Source of the DNA: Lewinellaceae bacterium
GTDB lineage: Bacteria > Bacteroidota > Bacteroidia > Chitinophagales > Saprospiraceae
Reading direction: 5' to 3'
DNA length: 64,000 nt
Assembly (NCBI GenBank): GCA_020636095.1
Contig: JACJYN010000002.1
Span: 248,001-312,000 of the forward strand
Shown here: positions 24,410 to 34,000 of the stretch, piece after piece
Layout of the letters: every line of letters begins with the position of its first letter
How positions within the stretch are numbered: position 1 is the first letter of the stretch
Notes under the pieces: model-generated
Seen by the model: only the letters and a program-made list of their open reading frames with translations
Database searches by the model: none
What the model was told of the DNA's origin: nothing
Position numbers and translations under genes: made by a program

Positions 24410-24802
24410 ATGAATATGCAGTCGGCCAAACTGGAACTCATTAAAATGATCGCGGATATCCAAAGTGAAGAGCTATTGGATAAGATAAGGCAATTTCTTA
24501 AAGAAACGGAAACTTCGCCCCTTACCCCCTCTTTAAGCCGGGAAGAAACTGGATTGTTGCTTAAGATCAATGAAGGACTTCCGGAAGAAGTACAACTCAG
24601 GTATAATGAATTGTTGGCTAAACTTACCAGTGAAACGATCACAGAGCCGGAACGTCAGGAATTGCTTGAATTGCCCCCTCGTGTAGAAGCCAAAAATGCA
24701 GAAAGGCTCCAATATCTTGTGGAATTAGCCCAATTATGGAGTACCACAGTCGATGAGGCGATGGATCGTTTGGGAATCAAGCCCCCACCCATTATCCAGT
24801 GA
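24410..24802 (+). CDS. small helical antitoxin-like protein (upstream partner of an HNH nuclease remnant)
   Basis: 130 residues from the ATG at 24410 (MNMQSAKLELIKMIADIQSE); a TTG two codons before is also open. The N-terminus is typical of small Bacteroidota TA-type proteins (ELLDKIRQFLKE). The C-terminal half (LLKINEGLPEEVQLRYNELL, TEPERQELLELPPRVEAKNA, LAQLWSTTVDEAMDRLGIKP) matches a family I know mainly from Cyanobacteria, where it directly precedes an HNH endonuclease gene. Here the same order is kept, but the nuclease is only a fragment, overlapping by four bases. The toxin-antitoxin reading is inference from gene order. Confidence 0.6.
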   Translation: MNMQSAKLELIKMIADIQSEELLDKIRQFLKETETSPLTPSLSREETGLLLKINEGLPEEVQLRYNELLAKLTSETITEPERQELLELPPRVEAKNAERLQYLVELAQLWSTTVDEAMDRLGIKPPPIIQ

Positions 24803-25005
24803 CTGGAATTTCATCACCCCTCTTCCACCCTCGAAAAGATACCTGGACAGATCATTTTGAATGGGATATCGACTATCAACAGGTCATTGGCATCACGCCA
24901 ACTGGCCGGGCTACGGTGAGAACCCTTCACCTGAACCGCCGGGAACTGGCCAACCTCAGGGCAATAACCAGATTGACGGGTGAGCACCCGCCTCCTGGAA
25001 AATGA
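24799..25005 (+). pseudogene. C-terminal remnant of an HNH endonuclease
   Basis: From a GTG at 24799 the frame reads MTGISSP and then LFHPRKDTWTDHFEWDIDYQ and ITPTGRATVRTLHLNRRELA. This corresponds to the C-terminal third of HNH endonucleases of the type LFNPR...WSDHF...ITPTGRVTVRLLQLNR. The N-terminal part with the zinc-binding Cys residues and the HNH catalytic His is missing. The start overlaps the stop codon of the antitoxin-like gene, as expected for a pair in which the front of the second gene was deleted. The product cannot be a nuclease. Confidence 0.68.
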
Positions 25006-25074
25006 ATGTAAACTCTTTGTCCGCCGGAACCGATACGAAGGTGGATACACTTTTAAACAAGCACTTTAGTATTC

Positions 25075-26199
25075 ATGATTAACACCACCGTCCTCATCAT
25101 CGGCGCCGGCCCGGCCGGCCTCGCCGCCGCCGCCCGCCTGCGGAAGAAGAGTATCCCCTTCGAGGTTCTCGAGCAGAGTCAGGCCGTTGGCCACTCCTGG
25201 CGGTTGCACTACGGCCGCCTGCACCTGCACACGGTCAAGGAGCACTCTCACCTGCCCTTCATGGAGTTCCCGGCGCACTACCCGCGCTATGTCTCCAGGC
25301 AAATGCTGGTAGATTACTTCGAGGCCTACGCCAAGAAATTTGATATCCGCCCTCACTTTGGGGAGGAGGTTGCCGCGATCCAACCCGGCGAGGCCAGCTG
25401 GGAGGTTCACACCCGCTCCGGGAAGGCCTTCTCGGCGCCCCACGTAGTGGTGGCCACCGGGCTGAACCGCGTGCCCAACCGCCCTCATTACAAAGGCGAA
25501 GAAAGGTTTGAGGGTAAGATCCTGCACAGCCGGGAGTATAAAAACCCCCAGCCCTTCAACGATCAGCGAGTGCTGGTCGTGGGCTTTGGTAATACCGGCG
25601 CCGAGATCGCCCTGGACCTGAGCGAGAACGGCATCGCCACCTGCCTCTCCGTCCGCGGGCCGGTCAACATAGTGCCTCGGGATTTCCTGGGCAACCCTAC
25701 GCAGAAGACCGCCTTCACCCTGGCCAAACTCCCCACCTGGCTGGGCGACTGGATCGGCGCCAAAGTGCAGCGGCTGGCCTTCGGCGACCTGCGCCCCTAC
25801 GGCCTGACGCCTTCCGATTTGCCGCCCGCCCGCCAATTACGGGAGACCGGAAAAACGCCGGTCATCGATATCGGCACTGTCGATCAGGTGAAAGCCGGCA
25901 AGATCAAAGTAAAACCAGGTATAGAATGCTTCCAAGAAAAGGGCGCCCGCTTCGAAGACGGCACGGAAGAGCCCTTCGACACCGTCATCCTGGCCACTGG
26001 CTACCGGGCCCGGTTGGAGGACTTCCTGCCCTTCACCGACGGACTGTTCGACTCGTACGGCATCCCCAAAGAGGTGGTGGGTAAAGGGAAATACGAGGGA
26101 CTGTACTTCCTGGGATTTGACAACTATAAGCCAGGAGGTGGATTGGGAGTCATTCGGCTGGATTCCGAGGAAGTGGTAGCGGCGATTGCGTCTGGATAA
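25075..26199 (+). CDS. flavin-containing monooxygenase-like NAD(P)/FAD-dependent oxidoreductase
   Basis: 374 residues. Two dinucleotide-binding motifs are present: IIGAGPAGLAAAARLRKKSI at the N-terminus for FAD and VVGFGNTGAEIALDLSENGI near residue 165 for NADPH. WRLHYGRLHLHTVKEHSHLP and ILATGYRARLEDFLP (ATG motif) are typical of the YUCCA/FMO branch (Baeyer-Villiger-related). Such enzymes oxygenate soft nucleophiles or ketones; the substrate is not predictable. Apparently monocistronic, convergent with the aldo/keto reductase. The 110-bp gap between them carries an imperfect palindrome (GGTATTTGGGTTTT against AAAACCC reversed) that could terminate both. Confidence 0.85.
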   Translation: MINTTVLIIGAGPAGLAAAARLRKKSIPFEVLEQSQAVGHSWRLHYGRLHLHTVKEHSHLPFMEFPAHYPRYVSRQMLVDYFEAYAKKFDIRPHFGEEVAAIQPGEASWEVHTRSGKAFSAPHVVVATGLNRVPNRPHYKGEERFEGKILHSREYKNPQPFNDQRVLVVGFGNTGAEIALDLSENGIATCLSVRGPVNIVPRDFLGNPTQKTAFTLAKLPTWLGDWIGAKVQRLAFGDLRPYGLTPSDLPPARQLRETGKTPVIDIGTVDQVKAGKIKVKPGIECFQEKGARFEDGTEEPFDTVILATGYRARLEDFLPFTDGLFDSYGIPKEVVGKGKYEGLYFLGFDNYKPGGGLGVIRLDSEEVVAAIASG

Positions 26200-26308
26200 A
26201 TTGCAGTGTTGCGGTTTAACGGTATTTGGGTTTTAGGGCCGGAAATGCCGTAACACCTCAATACCTCAAAACCCTTGCAAGAGGATCAATCCCGGATAAC
26301 GAATCTGT

Positions 26309-27322
26309 TCACCGCTTCTGTTCATACTCCCCAAGGAATCGATAGGGATACAACTCCGCTGGTTCACTCACCCCGTTTAAACGGTCCAATTCTTCTTCGG
26401 AGAGCTGCAATTCCGCCGCTTTGAGGTTGTCCTCCAATTGTTCCAGGGTGCGGGCGCCAATGATAACGCTGGTGACAGTGGGACGCTGCCGGGCCCAGGC
26501 CAGGGCTACCTGAGCGTAAGTAGCTTCGTGGGCTTCCGCTATTCCCCCCACGGCATCGATGATGTCCCAATTCTGTTCGGTGTCTCGGCGTTGCCAGGCC
26601 TCCTCGGTGTGATCGGGGTGGGCGCCGATACGGCCGTCCTTTTCAGTGGGGCGTTGTCCCTTTCGGTACTTGCCAGAGAGGAAGCCGCCGCCCAATGGGC
26701 CCCAGGGCAGCAGGCCCAGGCCTTCCTCCTGGAAAAGGCTGATGTATTCATATTCGACATCCCGTTTTACAAGGCTATACTGGTACTGGGCAGCTACGAA
26801 ACGCTCATAGCCAAGGCCATCGCTGGTAGACAGGGCCTTCATCAAGCGCCAGGCCATGAAGTTGGACGCGCCGATGTACCGCACCTTGCCGGAGCGGACG
26901 AGGTCGTCGAAAGCGCGGAGGGACTCTTCGATGGGGGTAGTCGTGTCCTGGCAGTGCATGTAGAGCAGGTCGATGTAGTCCGTCTGCAGGCGGCGCAGGC
27001 TGTTCTCGACGGTGCGGATGATGTTATGGCGCGACAGGCCGCGGTCGTTGTAGCCCTCCCCTTCCGGAAAATTCACTTTGGTAGCGATGGTTACATTGTG
27101 GCGCTTGCCCTTCAGCGCCTGGCCGACAATCTCTTCCGACTTTCCGGCGTTGTAAACATTGGCGGTATCGAGGTGATTGCCACCGGCATCGAGGTAGCGA
27201 TCGATGATCTTTTGAGCTTCTTTGGGTGTGGCGCCCTTGCTGCGGTCATCTCCAAAAGTCATGGTTCCCAGGGATAGGCCGGTGAGAAAAAGGCCGGAAC
27301 GGCCGAGTTGTCGGTACTGCAT
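26309..27322 (-). CDS. aldo/keto reductase
   Basis: 337 residues of a TIM-barrel oxidoreductase. Landmarks: MQYRQLGRSGLFLTGLSLGT, GGNHLDTANVYNAGKSEEIV with catalytic Asp and Tyr, ATKVNFPEGEG with Lys, DYIDLLYMHCQD with His, YIGASNFMAWRL, and the NADPH-binding tail VIIGARTLEQLEDNLKAAEL. It belongs to the YajO/AKR11-like subgroup acting on small aldehydes or sugars. Cytoplasmic. It is followed upstream, beyond a 9-bp tandem repeat, by the divergent start of the interrupted T9SS gene. Confidence 0.92.
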   Translation of the reverse strand: MQYRQLGRSGLFLTGLSLGTMTFGDDRSKGATPKEAQKIIDRYLDAGGNHLDTANVYNAGKSEEIVGQALKGKRHNVTIATKVNFPEGEGYNDRGLSRHNIIRTVENSLRRLQTDYIDLLYMHCQDTTTPIEESLRAFDDLVRSGKVRYIGASNFMAWRLMKALSTSDGLGYERFVAAQYQYSLVKRDVEYEYISLFQEEGLGLLPWGPLGGGFLSGKYRKGQRPTEKDGRIGAHPDHTEEAWQRRDTEQNWDIIDAVGGIAEAHEATYAQVALAWARQRPTVTSVIIGARTLEQLEDNLKAAELQLSEEELDRLNGVSEPAELYPYRFLGEYEQKR

Positions 27323-27331
27323 GGAGTTGGT

Positions 27332-27410
27332 TTTTAGATTTTAGATTTTAGATTTTCCAGATTTTGAAAATCTGGAAAATCTGGAAAATCTGGAAAATCT
27401 GGAAAATCTT
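27332..27410. repeat. TAGATTT and AAAATCTGG tandem repeats between divergent genes
   Basis: Three TAGATTT(T) units (about 27334-27354) are followed by CCAGATTTTG and then 4.6 copies of the 9-bp unit AAAATCTGG (27367-27410). The first block and the second are partly complementary (GATTTTCCAGATTTT against AAAATCTGGAAAATC), so a hairpin is possible in the leader of either divergent gene. Confidence 0.75.
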
Positions 27411-27424
27411 TCAATGGTAAAACA

Positions 27425-29519
27425 ATGAAACAATACACTATACTGATTTTGTTCACCCTCATCGCTTTCCAGGGTTTTAGCCAGCGTTACGAGAATTGCC
27501 CGGGGCTGGAATGGCAGGCCTGCTACGGAGGCAGTGCCAACGATGGAGCAACTACTGTTATTCCCACAATAGATGGCGGTTATTTCGTTGCCGGCTGGGC
27601 CTGGTCGGATGATTTTGACCTGACGGACAACAAGGGGAAAAGCGACTTTCTGCTCATCAAAATAACCGCAACCGGTAATATAGAATGGAGCCGCTCCTAC
27701 GGAGGCCCGGAGAATGACATAGCCTGGGATGCTTTGCAAATGGATGATGGTAGCTTTCTCATCGCCGGAATGGCCGGTGGCAGCGGCGGAGACGTAAGCA
27801 CCAACCTGGGGCAAACCGACGCCTGGCTGATCAGGGTGGATGAAAGTGGCAATCTATTATGGGAAAAGAGTTTTGGTACTTCCAGATTGGATGCCGCTAC
27901 CCAAATACTTACCGGCACGGGAGGAAACGCTTAGGGGCCGGAGAAAAATAAGTTTCCCGTTTCAGGCGAGCTATTTTTTTGCTAGACGAGGCGTGAGGAG
28001 GAAGCATAGCGGGGCTACGTGACCAACGAACAACGAAGTATAGCGGAAAAATAGCCGTATCAAATGGGGAAGTTATTCTTCGCCGGGCCCTTACCTGCTC
28101 ACCGGTACCGCCGATGCTTTCCTCTTTGACAACTTTCCTTTTTACCCCGGCGCCGGGATAAAGGACTTTTCCATTCATCAGATAAATGAGGATGGCGCCA
28201 TCATCACCTCCCATATCTTTCAGGCTGACCACCTGTCTATCCAGGTGCTGGCCGATGGGAAATTCAGCCTCCTGATCGACCGGCCGGGTGAAAAAATTAT
28301 TCAGAATCTGGATGAAAACTTCAACCTCCTTCAGGAAATCAATCTCCCGACGGATTCCGAACCCAATATCACCTGGATAGAGTCGCTACCGATTGAAAAT
28401 GGAAATTGGATCGTTCTCGGCCGCCGGCTGATAGACAATAGCTCAGGCAGAAGAGATGTAGTAGTTGCGCAGCGGATCGCATCTGATGGCGCCAGCGTGT
28501 GGTTCCGAAGCTTTTCCAATCTTGCCGAGAACCTCTGGCTAGAGGCCAGTCAATTGCTGGCTGGCGATCAGATATTACTCGGCCTAGACCCCGCCCCTTT
28601 GGCCGGAGGCCCGGAGGGAGACTACTGGGCCGCCTGGCTGGAACCCAATGGTGACATAAGCAACCTAAGACAGTTGGGAGGCTCCAAATATGACCACCTC
28701 TATTGTTTAATACCAACTACCGATGGTGGGATTCTCCTGGCAGGCGCCTCCGAATCGGAAGATGGCGACGTGCAGGATTGCTATCCTGAAGCTGACGCCT
28801 GGCTCGTCAAACTAGGCGCCTTGCCCGGTATCGCTTTGCCGGAAGACACCCTGCTTTGTCCGGGCGAAGAATGGATCGTTGATATTCCGGAAGCCCCCAA
28901 TTTCATGGTGGAGTGGCAGGACGGTAGTTTAGGCAATACCTATACCGTCAGGGAATCCGGAACTTATTCCTACGAGGGGCGCCAGGGCGATTGTGTGGTA
29001 CGCGATACTTCCATCGTGCGCATCCTGGAAACGGAAGCCCTCCTGCCTGTAGCCGATACTACCCTCTGCCAGGACGCCACCCTCCTGCTGGACGCCACTG
29101 TGGAAAACGCAGTCCTCTACCTCTGGCAGGACGGCGCCAAAGAGCCGCTTTACAAAGTGATCAAACCGGGCCGCTACCTGGTCAAGGCCGTGGTGGAAGA
29201 TTGCGTCCTGGAAGATTCCATCACCGTGCGCTGGTGCGAGCCCTGCCTGGCCATTCCCAATGCTTTCACTCCCAACGGGGACGGGGTAAACGACTTTTTC
29301 TCGCCCATCCTGCAGTGCCCTTTCCCGGCTTACCGCCTGCAAGTGTTCAACCGATGGGGCCAGCTCATCTTCGAAACGGACGACCCCAAACAGGGTTGGG
29401 ACGGTGCTTTCAACGATGAGCCGGCGCCTTCGGAAGTTTATTTCTACCAGCTTTCCTACCAGGAATTTGAGGGTGAGCCGGCAGAAAGAAGGCAGGGGGA
29501 TGTGGTGTTGCTGAGGTAG
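27425..29519 (+). pseudogene. T9SS-exported beta-propeller protein with gliding-motility-type C-terminus, interrupted by element A'
   Basis: The 5' part (27425-27930) encodes a signal peptide (MKQYTILILFTLIAFQGFSQ) and propeller-like repeats (CYGGSANDGATTVIPTIDGG, WSRSYGGPENDIAWDAL), then hits a TAG inside the insert. The 3' part resumes with YLLTGTADAFLFDNFPF from about 28091 in a different frame and reaches SLGNTYTVRESGTYSYEG and the CHU_C/T9SS type B domain (IPNAFTPNGDGVNDFFSPIL, YRLQVFNRWGQLIFETDDP, GDVVLLR). Removing 160 bp (one CTTA plus the element) joins GGNA to YLLTGT in frame and gives one continuous protein of about 644 residues. The gene is therefore inactive unless the C-terminal fragment is translated separately, which would lack a signal peptide. 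Confidence 0.85.
27930..28093. mobile_element. MITE-like element A' (156 bp) with CTTA target duplication
   Basis: CTTA at 27930-27933 and again at 28090-28093 flank the element. The ends GGGGCCGGAGAAAAATAAG and, inverted, GGGCCCGGCGAAGAATAAC give imperfect terminal inverted repeats that continue for about 55 bp (GCTATTTTTTTGCTA against GGCTATTTTTCCGCTA). The core at 27985-28046 (GAGGCGTGAGGAGGAAGCAT...CAACGAAGTATAGCGG) matches the reverse complement of the core of element A (7506-7570) at roughly 70 percent, while the arms differ. No coding frame. Confidence 0.85.
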
Positions 29520-29663
29520 GGGCGCCTGACTGACATATTGTTATATTGTTATATGACGGGCAAGGTGTTATATTGCTGGCTCTGTGCGGGCCGGCCCTAT
29601 TGTTGAATTGCTGGATGGGAGCGCCGGCAACAATATACCAATACGTCCATAAACAATATACCA

Positions 29664-30998
29664 CTAATCACTACTCAGTAGGCGGCGGGTGATGTAGTCC
29701 CCCACCTGCCGGCCCTGTTTGACCCCATCTTCAATGGCCGTCCGATAATGGATACCACCGTATAAACGGCTGATGGCGGCCTCCCGGGAGGCTTCCATGA
29801 AGGAATTAAAATGCCGCTCGGGAAGCCCATACTTCGTCTCCACCACATCAACGAATTCGAAATTATCTCCGAAAAGTTCAGTTAGAATGACGGCCGCGGC
29901 AGTGGATATCACACTGTGGCCACTGGTGTGTTCGGGGAAGGGTGGAGTCTGAAGTGTGGGCAACCAGTCCGGGTCTATTTTTTCATTGATAAGAGTCTCA
30001 GGGCGTATGAGTGAGCTACGGTACTTTTCATCCCAGCAACTGATAAAGGCGTCAAAAAGGCCAATACTTACCATGGAGTGGGCTTTCACCGACTCCATCA
30101 GGCTGGCATTGGCTTTTCGGCAAGCTACGCCGGTAATGCCCATCCAGTGGCCTCCAGGGGTAATTTTTTTTGTAGCAAACATGACGTGCCCGGTTTGGTG
30201 CATCACGAAGGGGTTACAGTCCCAGAAACTGGCGATGAGGCGTTGTTCGTCATCCAGGTTGTTGCCCACATCGTACACTTCCTTTATCAGCTTCCCGAAA
30301 GTGGACCCTTCCGTCAGGTCAAAGGCGGGCGGGGGCGGTGGCCTGAATTGAGCTGCTGAATCGATCACCAGGGTTCGGATTTTGTTCCAGTTTGGCTCAA
30401 TGCCTTCAATGTAGGCCGGAGGAGTGGGCTTCCAGCGCGACGGGTCATCCGTGACGGAAAACTTAGGCATGGTCCGGGTCTGGTTGTAGTTATCTTCCCT
30501 GGCCCAGGCCATGATGAATTGCCCAACCTGCGCGGCATAGTCTTTTGACCCTTGAATCACCCTGGGGTTGACCTGCCAGGTGTTTATTATCGAATCTACC
30601 TCAGCTTGCCAATCCACCATTTTCTCTTCCGAAAAGATAAATTGCTTACCTACTTCATTGAAGACATAGATGGCAGCCAGGTCAAAACTAACCACGGCCG
30701 TATCTGCCTGGATATTCAAAGGTGTCAATCCGCTCAAACGGTTAGCGAAGCTCTCGTTTTCCGGATAGGCCGGGCGAATCGCCTCGTAAGCCGCAACACA
30801 GGGGTATACGTACACCCGGCTGGCTACCGGGGGCGAAAAAATATCGTGAACCTGAATGTCGGTCAGGTTTTCTACCGACCGAAGAAACAGCTCGCTTTGC
30901 TGCAGGTTTTCGCGAATTTCTGCCTGGGTAAGGTAGTCTTTTTGACAACTTACACCTAAAAGGGATAAGAGCATTATCCACCATGTAATACTTCGCAT
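29664..30998 (-). CDS. vanadium-dependent haloperoxidase-like (PAP2-related) lipoprotein
   Basis: 444 residues with a lipoprotein signal (MRSITWWIMLLSLLGVSCQK). The C-terminal region carries the vanadate/phosphate-binding signatures PPFPEHTSGHSVISTAAA (SGH) and SRLYGGIHYRTAIEDGVKQG (R...H), and a central Lys/Arg site may lie in the ACRKANASLMESVKAH part. Proteins of this type in Bacteroidota sit next to SusC/SusD and FG-GAP/UnbV genes; whether they halogenate or act as phosphatases is mostly untested. It is the last gene of the minus-strand block, 15 bp after the first FG-GAP gene. The 144-bp region beyond it contains ATATTGTTATA microrepeats. Confidence 0.78.
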   Translation of the reverse strand: MRSITWWIMLLSLLGVSCQKDYLTQAEIRENLQQSELFLRSVENLTDIQVHDIFSPPVASRVYVYPCVAAYEAIRPAYPENESFANRLSGLTPLNIQADTAVVSFDLAAIYVFNEVGKQFIFSEEKMVDWQAEVDSIINTWQVNPRVIQGSKDYAAQVGQFIMAWAREDNYNQTRTMPKFSVTDDPSRWKPTPPAYIEGIEPNWNKIRTLVIDSAAQFRPPPPPAFDLTEGSTFGKLIKEVYDVGNNLDDEQRLIASFWDCNPFVMHQTGHVMFATKKITPGGHWMGITGVACRKANASLMESVKAHSMVSIGLFDAFISCWDEKYRSSLIRPETLINEKIDPDWLPTLQTPPFPEHTSGHSVISTAAAVILTELFGDNFEFVDVVETKYGLPERHFNSFMEASREAAISRLYGGIHYRTAIEDGVKQGRQVGDYITRRLLSSD

Positions 30999-31013
30999 CT
31001 CGAATAATTTAAA

Positions 31014-34000
31014 TTAAGGTAAATCCACCAGAAAGGGATAGTCATCGTTAGTTATAATGAGGCCTTTCCCATTCTCCAGCCGGACAAGTGCCCGGACGTT
31101 GATGCCGGTTGGAAGGCCGAACCAATTATCTCCTTTAAAGGTTTGTGTTGCCGCGTCAAATTCAGACAGCATTCCTCCTTTGGCGGACAAGGCATTGGAC
31201 TGGACCGCAACCAGCTCCTGGTTGCTGCCAATGTAATAGATTTTTCCCTGATCTCCATCCAGAAAAATGTCCTGTATGGTAAGAGCCTGTAATCGATCCG
31301 GGAGCGGAACTGCCGTATACTGGCCATCTTGAGAAAGAAAAAGCATAGATCGCAATTCATTCACTTCTTTGGACTCCACCAGGCGTTCCTGGGCATCGGG
31401 CAGCAGCTCTTCAAAAGAACTGACCCGGGAGAAATCCTGGTACGTCACAAAATTTTTCTTGAGTGCCGGCAACTGGGAAACGTATTTGTCCTTCGAGCCC
31501 AGGGGGATATACCGATTAAAGTAATAGAAGAAAATGAGTGGATCTACCGCACCGTTCTCATCAAAATCACCAAGATAAAGCTTCACCGGATGAGCTTGAT
31601 CTGCGTTCAACAGGCTGTTGGCGCCCCTATTACCCGCAACAATATCCAGTTGGCCGTCCTGATTTAGATCAGCAAACGCCAGGGTATTCCAAAACCCGGT
31701 AAGGTTCGGGAAGTTGTATTCAGAGGGTAAAAAATTCAAGTTGCCGGCGCCGTCATTTTGGAGGATAGTCACCGGCATCCAATCTCCACAAAGAATGAGA
31801 TCCAGGTCCTGATCGCTATCCCAATCTACCCAATGAGCGTCCGTGACCATGCCGAAGCGGTGTTGGTAGGCAATATCTACGCCGGCGCCCGCCTTATTTT
31901 TAAGTATAAAACTGTAGGGCGACAAACCGTAAGAACCAGGGATGGACCGCGCCCCCACAAAGATGTCTTCGTAACCGTCCTGGTCAAAATCGGCCACGGC
32001 CACTACACTACCATTGGTATGGGGCAGTGATAAGGGGATGCGCTGGAAATCCATTCCCCCGTTGTTCAGGTAGAGGCGGTCTTCCAACAATTTGTCCAGT
32101 TCTTTGGCTATACTCCCTCCGCTCACTAAGTAGAGATCTTTGTCTCCATCCCCGTCGAAGTCAATGGTGGCCGCGCTGACATCCTCGTATCGGGCATCTC
32201 TCATAAAGTCGCTGATCTCCAGGTTATCAAAAGACCCATCTGGTTTTCCTTTCAGGAGCCGGGTGGGTTGGCCATGGGCGCCACCGATCAGCAAATCCTT
32301 TACTCCGTCGGCATCCAGGTCTTCGTAAAGTACTGCCGGTCCTTCCCGCGAGAGGATTTCGGGGATCAGTTTTTCGTTTTCATCATCATAGTAAACATTC
32401 TCTATATGCCGGAGGGGCAGGAGGTTAAATGTGTTGTTGGTGGCGGTTACTGGATTTAGGGCTGCGATTGGCCCGGAATCGGCCTTGGAAATTTCCAGCT
32501 GGGCGTTGATCTCCACGGAAGAGAGCACCTGCCTGGACAAGTCTGGCCAAATAATCACCAAAGAATCCACCTGACTGGCCTTTCCCAGGCCGAAGTGCAG
32601 GCGGTGTGAGGAGGAGGACTGGTATCCTTTCACATGCTGGGCTTCCTGATAAAACGTTTCCCCCCCTGCATACACGTACACTTTGGCGCCGTTGGCCGTC
32701 TTACCCGTGGGATCATTTAAGGCTACCTCCAGGTAATTTCCTGAAGATAAACCTGTGTTGTACGTCAGGATGGCGGCAGGCTCATTAAGGTTATTAACGA
32801 CCACTTCGAGGTATCCATCCTGGTCGAGGTCGGCAAAAGCCGCGCCGTTAGAGAAGGAAGGAAGCCCTACTTTCGATTGGGTAACCGGAGAAAACTCCAG
32901 GTTGCCCGTTTGAAGGAAAAGAATATTGTTTAGTTTTTGGCCAGGTAGTTTTTCAATGAGCTTGCTGGTCCGCTCCGGGTCATCCTCCGCGAAGCGAGAG
33001 ATGGCTTCGCTGTTCAGGTAGTTGATGTAGTCCAGGTCGTTGGGCCGTTTATTCATTCCATTGGTGATAAAAATATCCTTTCGCCCATTGTTATCGAAAT
33101 CCTGCAGGAGCACCGCCCAACTCCAGTCAGTGGCGAAGGTTCGGGTTTTTAGCGCCATATCGATGAATGCCCCACTCCCGGTATTGAGTTGCAGGTGGTT
33201 GCGGGCAAACTGCGGTTCGAAGCCCAGATCTGCCTTAATTCTCCTGATTTGATCGGGATCCTCCCCGGCGGATTTGAGGTAAATGTCCTCCGCAAAGGGG
33301 AGCATATCCGTGCTAAAAACATCCGGCAACAGATCGTTATTGATATCCGCGATGTCCGCCCCCATACTGAACTGGGTGGTGTGGTCCGTCCACTTGGATA
33401 CCGCTTCGGTAAAGGTCTTATCGCCGTTATTGATATAGATGTAATCGTTTTCGTGAAAGTCGTTCCCCACATAGATATCCGTCCAGCCATCTCCATTGAG
33501 GTCTGCGCAGGAAACCGCCAGGCCATAACCGAGCGGGCTGCTGTAAATGCCGGTTTGCTGCGTTACGTCCACGAAGGCCTGTCCCGTCTCATTCAGGCGG
33601 TTTTCAAAAAAGCGGTCACCGGCAAAGGGGTCTTGTTCCTGTCTTTTTTGGGTAGTTCCATAGCTTCTTACGGAATGGACATTATGATTGAGCAAGTATA
33701 AATCCAGGTCCCCATCCTTATCGTAGTCCAGAAAGCAGGCCTGGGTAGAGAAGCCCTGAAAATCCAGCCTCAATTGGGCAGACATTTCGCGGAAAGTACC
33801 GTCTTGTTGGTTGATATAAACCAGATTGTGAGCCTGGGGCAATACCCCTACCCCTACCTTGCAGACGTAGATATCGAGGTAACCATCGTTGTTGAGGTCT
33901 TCCATCGCTACGCCGGAGGACCAGGTGGCATCCTCCATGATATTCGCTTGCCGGCTGATGTCTTCAAACGTCAGGTTGCCTTTATTCAGATAGAGTTTGT

